From positions 1 through 39,321 of IMG/VR virus record IMGVR_UViG_3300043411_000430: a DNA stretch of 39,321 nucleotides; one strand, 5' to 3'. Shown here one piece after another: positions 6,965-15,623 of this stretch. Source of the stretch: a virus. The notes beneath the pieces were generated by a model. The model worked only from the letters and a program-made list of their open reading frames with translations. It made no database searches and was not told where the DNA came from. Both the position numbers and the translations under genes were made by a program. Position 1 is the first letter of the stretch, and every line of letters starts with the position of its first letter.

Positions 6965-8413
6965 TTAAATTCTAGGGTCCATCCAACCCTGTGTAATGAT
7001 GCCAATTCGATCCAGTGCGCCGGACGTGCCAATACGACTTCTCACCTGCGCAGAGGTGTTTGTCCAAACGTCAACCGGGTTGAAATTCCAAGACGTTCCG
7101 GTGTCACATCCGTGAAAGTTTGCTTGTCCGGTTAGTGACGCGGTGTTGAATACCTGTGGCGCAAGATCGGTTTGGTCAAGGCTAGATACATATCCGGCTA
7201 CAGAGCCTGTCGTGCCTGAATAAATGCCGCAGTTCACACGCGCCCGAAGCTTTACACCTGTTGGCAGCGTCAGAGTACGAGTAACGGCAGACGTGCCGGG
7301 GTTTTGCGCGGCAACGTCAACAACCGGAGCCGTCCATTCAAAGTAGTTACCGTATTGCGTGAACGCTTTAATTGCTCCGCCAGTTCTTACGATCGAGCCA
7401 ATACACTTCTTCTTCGTATACGCTGCGTTCAGAGTTGGATCTGACGCGGAGGTGCTAAACGTTACGTCTGATACATCGGTGTCAGGTCGTTTAATTGCCC
7501 ATACGTGGTATGTGGTATTCGCAATCGCGCCTGTATCCAATCCGCCTTGGTTTGTACCAACAGCCCATGCGGCATCAAGACGCTTGGTGATAGCAGACAA
7601 GCTGATAACTGTCGTGCCGTCATCAGACACACACGCACCCGCAGCGATATCGATATCGTTCGTTGCATCAGATACGTGGTTTGAAAGCGTCAGGCCGTAT
7701 AGAACGCGGTCTGAGTTAAATGATGCTGCGATATTATTATAAGCCCCAGCAGCACTAGATGCCCCTGTGCCGCCGTCTGCAAGAGCAAGGTCTGTTATCC
7801 CAGATATTGCCCCGCCTGTAATAGCTACAGAACTAGCAGTCTGAGTCGCCATCGTGCCAAGCTCAAGAACGGAGCGTGCGAGGGCTGGCGTTGCTGTTGC
7901 GGCCAAGTCTTCGCCAGTTGCTCCAAATGTTGTGCCGGTTGACGTAGCCCCAGCAGAAGCAGTTGGGTTTCCAAGAGAGTCAAAAGCAAGGAACATGTTT
8001 GCTCGATCTGCGACCAAGGGAAGCTCAATCGATGTCGTTGGGTCATCCTCGCGCAGCTTGAGACTTCTCACGCTTTCATCAGCAAGCTGCTGAGTCTGCA
8101 TAGCAAGCAAATCAAATTGCTTTTCTGTAACGTCCGAAGGATTACCGTCAAAGTTCTCAAAGTCAGTGTCCTGTGTGTACCCAACAACACGCCTGATCAG
8201 GATTGAAACATCAGCAGAAGGTGCAGGGGTAAACGTGACGGTGCCTCCGCTTTCTGACCCCGCCCCAGTAACAACATAACCAGAAGACTGCAACACACCA
8301 TCAAAATAGACTTTTATATGGTCTTCATCATAGAAGATGTAGGGAAAGGCAAAAGCAGTTGTGACGCCATTACCAGTATAATTCACCCTGTTTGTTGCTG
8401 ATGGGACAGTCAT
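6965..8413 (-). CDS. Tail fibre protein with T7 gp17-type N-terminal domain
   Basis: A 482-residue fibre. The first ~130 residues match the phage T7 tail-fibre N-terminal domain, which fixes fibres to the tail: N-Y-T-G-N-G-V-T-T-A-F-A-F-P-Y, F-D-G-V-L-Q, then R-R-V-V-G-Y-T-Q and a helical E-K-Q-F-D-L-L-A-M-Q. The middle is Ala/Gly/Thr-rich, suiting a trimeric shaft, and the C-terminal ~200 residues are a strand-rich tip. Its ATG overlaps the stop of the 114-residue gene (TAATG). The tip probably joins receptor recognition with the 355-residue protein downstream. Confidence 0.85.
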   Translation of the reverse strand: MTVPSATNRVNYTGNGVTTAFAFPYIFYDEDHIKVYFDGVLQSSGYVVTGAGSESGGTVTFTPAPSADVSILIRRVVGYTQDTDFENFDGNPSDVTEKQFDLLAMQTQQLADESVRSLKLREDDPTTSIELPLVADRANMFLAFDSLGNPTASAGATSTGTTFGATGEDLAATATPALARSVLELGTMATQTASSVAITGGAISGITDLALADGGTGASSAAGAYNNIAASFNSDRVLYGLTLSNHVSDATNDIDIAAGACVSDDGTTVISLSAITKRLDAAWAVGTNQGGLDTGAIANTTYHVWAIKRPDTDVSDVTFSTSASDPTLNAAYTKKKCIGSIVRTGGAIKAFTQYGNYFEWTAPVVDVAAQNPGTSAVTRTLTLPTGVKLRARVNCGIYSGTTGSVAGYVSSLDQTDLAPQVFNTASLTGQANFHGCDTGTSWNFNPVDVWTNTSAQVRSRIGTSGALDRIGIITQGWMDPRI

Positions 8414-8757
8414 TATCTATCACCATTACCGTATTGAACAACGAACGTGGCAGCACCCGCGAGAGAGTCAACGGCGAACGTGGTATGTGCCTTCTCTTTA
8501 CGCAGGAATCTTGTTGTGCCAGCCGCTATAATTGTGGTAGCAAGGGCTGTATCGTTTGACGCTGGATGCCCAACAGTTACACCAGCAATACCGGTCTTGA
8601 ACGCAATGCTGTCAGTGGCATGAAGATTGGTAAACGCCACCATTTCATACTCATCAAAGTCGGGCAACTTAGCCACATCAATAGCAGTGCCGCCTGTTGT
8701 CGTGTTTGCTGTCCCATAATATGTAAATGAATTAGCGTTGAATACTTGGTCTGACAT
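8413..8757 (-). CDS. Putative small virion protein (114 aa)
   Basis: A compact beta-rich protein with a Thr/Ala/Val bias typical of phage surface or fibre-linked proteins. F-Y-type strands and A-V-D-S-L-A-G-A-A-T-F-V-V-Q-Y near the end suggest an immunoglobulin- or jelly-roll-like fold. It lies between the large internal virion protein and the fibre gene and is coupled to the latter by TAATG. No enzymatic motifs; family not recognised. A fibre adaptor or decoration protein is possible. Confidence 0.6.
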   Translation of the reverse strand: MSDQVFNANSFTYYGTANTTTGGTAIDVAKLPDFDEYEMVAFTNLHATDSIAFKTGIAGVTVGHPASNDTALATTIIAAGTTRFLRKEKAHTTFAVDSLAGAATFVVQYGNGDR

Positions 8758-8794
8758 AGCCTTCTCCTGTGGTTAGAATTTTAACATACACGAC

Positions 8795-11329
8795 CTACTT
8801 GAACAACATTGTTTCACTAGGCCGTAAGAACATATACTCCTGCCCTTTCTCGTCACGAAGCCGCTGCTCAGAACGAGAAAGCATACCGGGCGATATCGCC
8901 TCTTGCATTTGGTTTAGGATCAAATAATCTAGTCCGGCTTTTAGCGGAGGAATATTAGCGAATGGGATATTGCTCATACCGGCTCGCGCAAGGATATCCC
9001 CGCCCTTCTCATAATCGCCCATCATTAGATACCCAACACCCTTTGAAACCGACTCAACATCTCCGTATGTCGGCCCCATGAACTTCCCAATCGGAGAGTT
9101 TCCATATTTATCTTGAAGCATATTGTATAGGAAATCGCCGTAAACACCACCACCACCACCACGGAAGAAACTTTCCATGACAATAGCCCGATCTCTTTGT
9201 GGGTCGCCGGTGAAAACTCTAGGCTCTCGGCCCTTCCTTAAGTCCGTTACTGTCAACTGAACGTATCCGGCAAACAATGAAACCATCATGAACGCGCTTA
9301 AGTTCATGACCTTTGCATGGAATGGTGACTTTGAATAAATCTCCCTACCATAGACCCTCTGTATCAGGGCCATGGGGAATTGCTTAAACTGCCAGAATGA
9401 CTTCCTTATAGCCCCCATAGTGGTCCCGGCCTGATCCCCTCCAAACATCATTGCCCTCAACCTTGCATCAGCCGCAAAGACTGAGTAACCCTGCTGGTCT
9501 TGAAACATGCTTCTCGTCCGATCAATTAGCTCCTGCAATGCTCGCTGTCTGTTGTAGGGATTGTCCTTTATACCCTTAGACGACATGTAACCGGCAATGA
9601 CTTTTTCCGGTAGGTCTGAAATACCTTCGATGTCGATAACGTCAATATCGTTATATTTCTTTAATGACTGTCGCATAATATCCCAATCAACAGCATCAAT
9701 ACCGTGAGTGTTGAAAAGGGTTTTGTAGGTGCTCTTTAAATCATCAAAAGACTTGCTAGAGTTTTTACCTATCCTTGTGGCCAAGCCCAATGCTGCCGTT
9801 GCCCTTGCACGAGTATCAACAAAGTACTGGCCGTTCCAAAAGAAGAATTGGTTTTCAATATTTTGAATGCTTCTTTGTGCTTTTGTAATGGATGCTGTTT
9901 CAGTTCCAAACCTATGAGGAAGCGTCCCGATTAAGAAGTCGTTTGTAACCGCCATATCAGCAAGAAGCTCTTGGACCTCTGGGTCATTAAGGTTCCTGAA
10001 CAGACCGGATGTATATTCACCATACCCCTCAAACAACCCCCATATACTTTTATTCATCCGCATAACATTGTATGCGTGCATAGAACTGTCGCCGATAACA
10101 GATGTCATAGCTGACGGCCCAAGAGATGATGTTCTTTGAACAGACAGTAGCAGGCTTTCAAGTGTCGCCGCTGTATGATTCCCCGGTATCTGTGTACGAC
10201 CCGTAAGAACAGGAATTACGTTTTTCTTTATGCTCTTAACAGCTTGTGTGAACTTCTCTGTTGTAGCGTCGTTTACAGAAAGGCCCGACTTGTTCCTGTC
10301 GTTCGTATATCTCTCGACAACTTTATCCAGATTCATCTCTGGATTGGGGCCTAGTCGCTTCATCATTCCAATGCTACGTCCACGAGATTCAGCGGATGAG
10401 ATGATAGAACGCAGAAGATTCTGTTCTCCCCACTTTACCCCATAGTCAAACTCGTCAGCAGCAGACTTGAAATGAAACACCCTGTTCTTTGACATGCGCT
10501 TGGCAACTGATGAATACCCCTTAAACCCCTTACCCGGCCCTTCTGATATATCCATCGTAATATGAGCGCCGGACGCAAACTCATTAGCCTGCTTCTCTAG
10601 CAACTTAATCTTGTCAGCGTCATTAATGCCGGGGAATGATCTATCCCAATCGACACGCTGCATCATCCAGTCAACCCAGCCCTTTTTATCCTGCCTGACT
10701 TTAAACATGTCATGATGGCGAGATACAACAAAGCCATCGAGTTCACCTATTACTGCCCCTGCTTTGTTTGCGTCTGATCTAATCATTTTGTTGACATCAT
10801 CGTAGGCACGCGCAAGGGCAATGGATGTGTTTGAGAAACCAGATATGTCCTTGCCATTATGCAAGGCATCCATAACCTCGAATACCTCTCTATCAAACTT
10901 ACCGGACTTAGCTTCTTGCATTAAATCTAATGCTGTAAGCTTTGATCTAAGTACGTTTTTGTACCTGTTCTGCTGGACCTCAATGGAAACAGCGACACTT
11001 CTCCTAGCCCCAATTTCCTCTCTCTGGCTTCCAACTAGATATGAATACAATCCTTCTGCTGGGTTGTCTGCCCAATTCGTACTGATGTAATCATACATCT
11101 CATATTGTGCGGACCTATTCAGATAAGCATTGCGCTTCTCGATCTTAGCGGCGACTTCAACCATCTTTTGGTAGTCATCCAGAGCGACCATAACAGCCTC
11201 GTTCACGTCGCTAATATCGGAGTTCAACTGGGCCTTACGAATAAGGCGGTCGATATCCTTCTTGACTTGCTCTTTCTCACCGGCAGTCAGCTTACCTAGA
11301 TTAACTTCGCAGAAACCTTCACTAGCCAT
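8795..11329 (-). CDS. Large internal virion protein, gp16-like position (844 aa)
   Basis: A long helical protein at the position of the last T7-type internal virion (ejection) protein. The chosen ATG at 11329 has GAGG 5 bases upstream; the frame can begin at a TTG six codons earlier. Features: an N-terminal coiled-coil region (about 1-120), a long helical middle, and a C-terminal part with a hydrophobic L-S-A-F-M-M-V-S-L-F-A-G-Y segment near residue 700. I see no clear transglycosylase motif. In T7 such proteins leave the capsid with the DNA and form a channel across the envelope. It starts two bases after the stop of the 551-residue gene. Confidence 0.75.
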   Translation of the reverse strand: MASEGFCEVNLGKLTAGEKEQVKKDIDRLIRKAQLNSDISDVNEAVMVALDDYQKMVEVAAKIEKRNAYLNRSAQYEMYDYISTNWADNPAEGLYSYLVGSQREEIGARRSVAVSIEVQQNRYKNVLRSKLTALDLMQEAKSGKFDREVFEVMDALHNGKDISGFSNTSIALARAYDDVNKMIRSDANKAGAVIGELDGFVVSRHHDMFKVRQDKKGWVDWMMQRVDWDRSFPGINDADKIKLLEKQANEFASGAHITMDISEGPGKGFKGYSSVAKRMSKNRVFHFKSAADEFDYGVKWGEQNLLRSIISSAESRGRSIGMMKRLGPNPEMNLDKVVERYTNDRNKSGLSVNDATTEKFTQAVKSIKKNVIPVLTGRTQIPGNHTAATLESLLLSVQRTSSLGPSAMTSVIGDSSMHAYNVMRMNKSIWGLFEGYGEYTSGLFRNLNDPEVQELLADMAVTNDFLIGTLPHRFGTETASITKAQRSIQNIENQFFFWNGQYFVDTRARATAALGLATRIGKNSSKSFDDLKSTYKTLFNTHGIDAVDWDIMRQSLKKYNDIDVIDIEGISDLPEKVIAGYMSSKGIKDNPYNRQRALQELIDRTRSMFQDQQGYSVFAADARLRAMMFGGDQAGTTMGAIRKSFWQFKQFPMALIQRVYGREIYSKSPFHAKVMNLSAFMMVSLFAGYVQLTVTDLRKGREPRVFTGDPQRDRAIVMESFFRGGGGGVYGDFLYNMLQDKYGNSPIGKFMGPTYGDVESVSKGVGYLMMGDYEKGGDILARAGMSNIPFANIPPLKAGLDYLILNQMQEAISPGMLSRSEQRLRDEKGQEYMFLRPSETMLFK

Positions 11330-11331
11330 AA

Positions 11332-12987
11332 CTACCTCAACAAACAACGGGCATAATTTTTAGCCGAGTCCACTATACCAGACATATCAAATTCAGCGTC
11401 ATCAATATCACCAAAGTCAACGTCTTTTAGTAACTCCTCATATTCCTTATTTGCTTCTTTAAGGAAAGCGATTTCCTCATCCAGCTCAGCAGAACGGGAG
11501 TCGATATTATCCGGCTTGATTTCAGCTAACTGACGATCTATTTCAGCAGCAGCATTAGATGCTTTTACGATCTCGCTTGTATCTCTGCCGCGAGAGAACT
11601 CGTCTGATGCCTTGATATAATTCAACGCTTCTTCGTTCTTTGCTGCAACTGTGCGGCGCATCACAGCATCATTCACGCCTGCTCTTAGTGTATCCAATTC
11701 CGCTTGAGCAGCCGCAGGGTCGAACGCATCACGCTGCTCATACGCCTTCTGCAAACGACCATCGTACTTGGCGTTTAACTCATCAGCTTGCTTTTGCAGC
11801 TTCTTAACACCACGCGCATTAGTCTTTACTGATAATTCTTCTTGTAGTTTTGTATAGGCTACATAATCGTTCGCTTCATCTAGGAACTCTTTACCCCATC
11901 TTTTACCAATATAGCCAAGACGTTTTTCTTTTACAGCCTGATCTGCTTCGTTCTCAACCTTCATGAACTGAGCATCGTTATAATCATTTAAGGCGTGCTC
12001 ATAGGCGTTCAGCTTTTTGCCTTTTGCAAGGTCTGCCTCTAGTTGACTTATTTTCACGTTGCTGTTTTCTATAACAGATTGAATGTCATCCAGAGCCTTG
12101 CGTGTTGGCAATGTGAAGGCACGCCCTGAACTGGCAGCGGCCCTCAATTCAGGTATTGTATTAATCTGGTTAATGTCATAGAGAAGATGTTTCCGAGTTG
12201 CTGCGTTGATAATGTCTGTTGCGTCAACCATTCCATCACGGGCGAGGCGTTGAGAAACTGCTTGCAGTACTTGAGCTTTTGTTTCCATCGGCAGGCTCTT
12301 TATAGCAAAAGCGTCCATTCCAAACTTATCAGCTATCGCGCCGACCCCGGATGATATTGAGCCGCCAAAGCCTGCCCCAAACGCAATGTTCATAAATGAG
12401 TTATAAGCGCCGTAATCGTCACCAAGAGACTGCGCTGCTATATAATTAAGAGGCTCTATGATTGCCGCACCAAATGCGCCCTCAGCAGCCCCAACTCCGG
12501 CACGAACCCCTGCGCGTCCTAATGGAGAGGCCGCAGCCTTAACCATATTCGCGTATCTTGTCGGTCCAACGACTGGAATAAATGCGGTCGCGGCGTTGAT
12601 AGGATCAACCACCTGCACAGCCAAACTACTCCCAACCCCAAGGACAGAAGAAACAGCGCCATCAGGTTTGCGTTCAGCAACCTGCTGATATTCTGCTCTC
12701 TGCTTTTGACGGAACAGGTTGTAATAAAAGGCGTCAGCATCAATCCCATCGTCAGGAACCTTTACTAAAACACCCTCTTTCTCGGATATTTCATCAGCCT
12801 CTTGCTTCGTGAATTTCAATCCACCGTCACTAGGCTTGTATATACTTTCAATCCCGAACGTCAGCGGAGAGTCCATCCCGCTGATTTTCATCATAGAGTC
12901 AACATACGCACCAGTCGTTGCTGGCGTGTCATAAATTGTAGAGTAATTATCCTGAGATGGAGCGCCAAAGATTGTGAGGTTTGGCAT
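11332..12987 (-). CDS. Internal virion / ejection protein (551 aa)
   Basis: The N-terminal half has Ala/Gly-rich amphipathic stretches (about residues 115-225, for example A-G-V-G-A-A-E-G-A-F-G-A-A) typical of membrane-active phage ejection proteins. The C-terminal half (about 290-540) is a long charged coiled coil. The start overlaps the upstream gene stop (TAATG). With the 844-residue protein immediately after it, the pair totals about 1,395 residues, close to T7 gp16 (1,318), so the two may be a split version of a single ejection protein. That is inference from size and order. Confidence 0.7.
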   Translation of the reverse strand: MPNLTIFGAPSQDNYSTIYDTPATTGAYVDSMMKISGMDSPLTFGIESIYKPSDGGLKFTKQEADEISEKEGVLVKVPDDGIDADAFYYNLFRQKQRAEYQQVAERKPDGAVSSVLGVGSSLAVQVVDPINAATAFIPVVGPTRYANMVKAAASPLGRAGVRAGVGAAEGAFGAAIIEPLNYIAAQSLGDDYGAYNSFMNIAFGAGFGGSISSGVGAIADKFGMDAFAIKSLPMETKAQVLQAVSQRLARDGMVDATDIINAATRKHLLYDINQINTIPELRAAASSGRAFTLPTRKALDDIQSVIENSNVKISQLEADLAKGKKLNAYEHALNDYNDAQFMKVENEADQAVKEKRLGYIGKRWGKEFLDEANDYVAYTKLQEELSVKTNARGVKKLQKQADELNAKYDGRLQKAYEQRDAFDPAAAQAELDTLRAGVNDAVMRRTVAAKNEEALNYIKASDEFSRGRDTSEIVKASNAAAEIDRQLAEIKPDNIDSRSAELDEEIAFLKEANKEYEELLKDVDFGDIDDAEFDMSGIVDSAKNYARCLLR

Positions 12988-15071
12988 TACTGCCTCTCTT
13001 TCGCTTCTTCATTAAACGACTTAAACCCAGTCGATGGTCTGCTTTCAACAATAGGATTCTCGGCCAAATCAATGTCGTATTGCATATATTTATATTGAAG
13101 GCGATTGCCGAATTTATCGTACACGGGGTTGCCGTTACTACCGGACCACACCGCTTGGATGCCAGACCCATCAGGCATATTGCGCCATTCAATAACAGCA
13201 GCAGGGTTAGACAATATATCTTGTTTAGAGAATTGATTTGTAAGTTCTGGCATCTCTATCAGGTCTTTTGATATGAAGTCTGATGCGGATTGGTTTGCTC
13301 TATTAACGATGTCTGACACAGATTTGTATGCGGCAGGAACAATAATCGACCCGTCTGATTTCATGTCACTATAGACAACATCGGCAGCAGCCTTTTCGGG
13401 TTTTCTTACATTGTTTCTTTTATAGTATTTGTAAAGAGCTTCGTAAGATTCTCTACGCTCCTGATTCTCTTGCACCATATCTTGTGACGTCATTGCGCTA
13501 ATAACGTCTGAATATCCTTGCGGGGGTGGAATGTCCTTGTCCTTAAGGTCGTATGGTTTGGGATCGGTATTAATAGCGCTTACGGCTTTTATAATATCGA
13601 GAGCCTTATTCCTGTCTCCGCCGTTCATCGCTATTCTAGCAACCATTGTCGCAGGCATGACATTCTTATCAACGGCCACAAGTTGTTGCATAACCGGGCC
13701 TATGCGCTTGCCATATGTTTGGGTCATTTGAGCAATTTGCTGCTCTACTTCCTTGACGCCGTTTTCTTTAAGAATCGACTTTTTTAAGTTACCAACAATG
13801 TTGTTTGCTTCGTCAGCAGTTAGGTAATTAATTGGGCCTTTATATCCAACATCATAGAAATAATTGTCCATAGAGGCATAGTACTTCTCGCGGTTCTCGT
13901 CTGTCGGATTTGCGGAGTATGCTTCTGATGCGAGGATAACGCTATCACTGTTGTTGTTAGCAAAAAATGCAGGGTCTTTTGCCATCATCTCGTCGCGCTG
14001 TTTTCTGGCACTGACCAAGACAGCGATGTCTGTTGCGATCTGCTTTTGCTTGTCAGGAGAAGCTTCGTTTTTCAGTGAGAAATTTAATGCATCTACGGTT
14101 TTATTAAATGTCTCTTGGGATTGATTAACTGCCTTGCGCTGGATATTCAAAGACTGAATCTGCGCAATCTTTGTTGATATTTCTTGGCGCACTTTCTCAT
14201 CAGAGATGTTGGGAATGGCATCGAATGACTCTGTTAATGCCCCCGGATTAAGCATCCCCACTGAAGCCATCTCATAAGCCGCCGTCAGGTTCGTTTGGAC
14301 CGCTGATATAGCTTCCCTTTCAATCGTGTTCTTTTTATCAACATACATATTTCCGATTGTTAGAGCACCCTGATCCGTAGCAAACCCGCTATTCATATAC
14401 TCCTGATTGTACGCCTCAGCCTGCGATGGTGTTTCCGCCATCATAATCTTCTTTTGTACTGAAACCTGCTTTATCTTCTCAAGGCTTTCTTTTACTAATT
14501 CAGCATCAGGAATCGACGATATGGTTTGCGCCGCAAGATATTCTTGTGCCTCGACCTCCTCTGGGGTTGAAGCTGTGGCCATGCCGTTGAGGTATGTCGC
14601 TAGCATTCCGTCATAATTTTTCTTAATACCTTCCGCACGTTTACGCGCCTCAAAGTCCATTAAGCTTCCAATCATCGAGGTCTGGCGCTCTATAAGCCTG
14701 ATACGAGTTTCTTCTGACATGCGGCGGTTTGGTATCGTAGCCGCGAGTTCATCAGATGCTTTGCCGTAATCCTTCTGGAACATCTCTGTCATGCCGGACG
14801 CACTCATGCGCCCTTCCTCTACTGCCTGACGACGATTATTAATCTCTATAACCCACTGTTGATCAAACTCAGCCATCTTGCGTGCGATAACTAGTTTATC
14901 TTCAATCTCTTGTACTTGGGCTAAACGATCACCTTCTTGCTGGAACAACTTGCTGGATTCATCAGCGGCACGTGCAATATTCTCTAGGCCGCGTGTGTCT
15001 GCGAAGTCTTGGGCGTTTGACCTATTAACCGGCAACGGTCTTTGCGAGGAATAGTTTTCAATAACAGCCAT
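12987..15071 (-). CDS. Internal virion protein, gp15-like position (694 aa)
   Basis: A nearly all-helical, Gln/Glu/Ala/Met-rich protein with almost no Cys. It lies between a gp14-like protein and the gp16-like pair, the position of T7 gp15 (747 residues). N-terminal residues (A-V-I-E-N-Y-S-S-Q-R) form a short extended arm; coiled-coil segments run through about 30-180 and 280-360. In T7 the gp14-gp15-gp16 core forms the periplasmic ejection tunnel. AAGG lies 6 bases before the ATG; the stop overlaps the next start. Confidence 0.75.
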   Translation of the reverse strand: MAVIENYSSQRPLPVNRSNAQDFADTRGLENIARAADESSKLFQQEGDRLAQVQEIEDKLVIARKMAEFDQQWVIEINNRRQAVEEGRMSASGMTEMFQKDYGKASDELAATIPNRRMSEETRIRLIERQTSMIGSLMDFEARKRAEGIKKNYDGMLATYLNGMATASTPEEVEAQEYLAAQTISSIPDAELVKESLEKIKQVSVQKKIMMAETPSQAEAYNQEYMNSGFATDQGALTIGNMYVDKKNTIEREAISAVQTNLTAAYEMASVGMLNPGALTESFDAIPNISDEKVRQEISTKIAQIQSLNIQRKAVNQSQETFNKTVDALNFSLKNEASPDKQKQIATDIAVLVSARKQRDEMMAKDPAFFANNNSDSVILASEAYSANPTDENREKYYASMDNYFYDVGYKGPINYLTADEANNIVGNLKKSILKENGVKEVEQQIAQMTQTYGKRIGPVMQQLVAVDKNVMPATMVARIAMNGGDRNKALDIIKAVSAINTDPKPYDLKDKDIPPPQGYSDVISAMTSQDMVQENQERRESYEALYKYYKRNNVRKPEKAAADVVYSDMKSDGSIIVPAAYKSVSDIVNRANQSASDFISKDLIEMPELTNQFSKQDILSNPAAVIEWRNMPDGSGIQAVWSGSNGNPVYDKFGNRLQYKYMQYDIDLAENPIVESRPSTGFKSFNEEAKERQ

Positions 15072-15074
15072 GTC

Positions 15075-15623
15075 TTACCTTGTCCTGAATGGATCGCCGT
15101 TAGACCATCTTTCGGCACCTGACGAATATTGATTTATACCTTTAGTGACTGATCCTGCCAAGGTCGATACACCCGTTAATAGATTGGATGCCGTTGAAAG
15201 TTTGGCCGTTTTCTTAATTCCAGAAACCCTGCTTTTTGCTAGCTGACTATTCAACTCAGTGCCGGTGCGCAGCCCGAGAATATCAAGCTCTGATTGGTAG
15301 GCTGTATCTGCCATGATGTCCAATATGTTTCCGCCCTGCCCACGACCCTGCGCCCCACCAGCGGCCTTCTGCGCTCCGGCACGGAGATACTGTTCCCTTC
15401 GTGCTGCCGACTCCTGCTGTGCAGAGGACAGTCGCTCCACGGCACTATTGTACTTTGTTGACTCTATCTCGGCTGCGTACCCTTGCTGCTGTGCAGCGTT
15501 CTGGGTAAACGAGGACATCAGACTCATGGCTGTGCCGATACCGGAGACAATAGTACTAAGCGTTCCTGCTGTTGCCGCAGAAGCGCCCAAGCTTGTTAAG
15601 AGAGGAACTGCTACTTTTCCCAT
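15075..15623 (-). CDS. Internal virion protein, gp14-like position (182 aa)
   Basis: The start at ATG 15623 overlaps the TAA of the nozzle gene; longer versions of the frame would lie inside that gene. The N-terminus holds a Gly/Ala/Ser-rich hydrophobic segment (about residues 5-40), then a helical Gln/Ala/Arg-rich stretch (Q-N-A-A-Q-Q-Q-G-Y-A-A-E) and a Gly-rich G-A-Q-G-R-G-Q-G-G. This composition and gene order fit T7 gp14 (196 residues), which inserts in the outer membrane during DNA ejection. Confidence 0.75.
   Translation of the reverse strand: MGKVAVPLLTSLGASAATAGTLSTIVSGIGTAMSLMSSFTQNAAQQQGYAAEIESTKYNSAVERLSSAQQESAARREQYLRAGAQKAAGGAQGRGQGGNILDIMADTAYQSELDILGLRTGTELNSQLAKSRVSGIKKTAKLSTASNLLTGVSTLAGSVTKGINQYSSGAERWSNGDPFRTR

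Noticed and set aside
11332-11370. Programmed -1 frameshift joining the 551- and 844-residue proteins
   Set aside because: There is no slippery heptamer in frame. The second gene has its own ATG with GAGG, and its frame has a stop just upstream.
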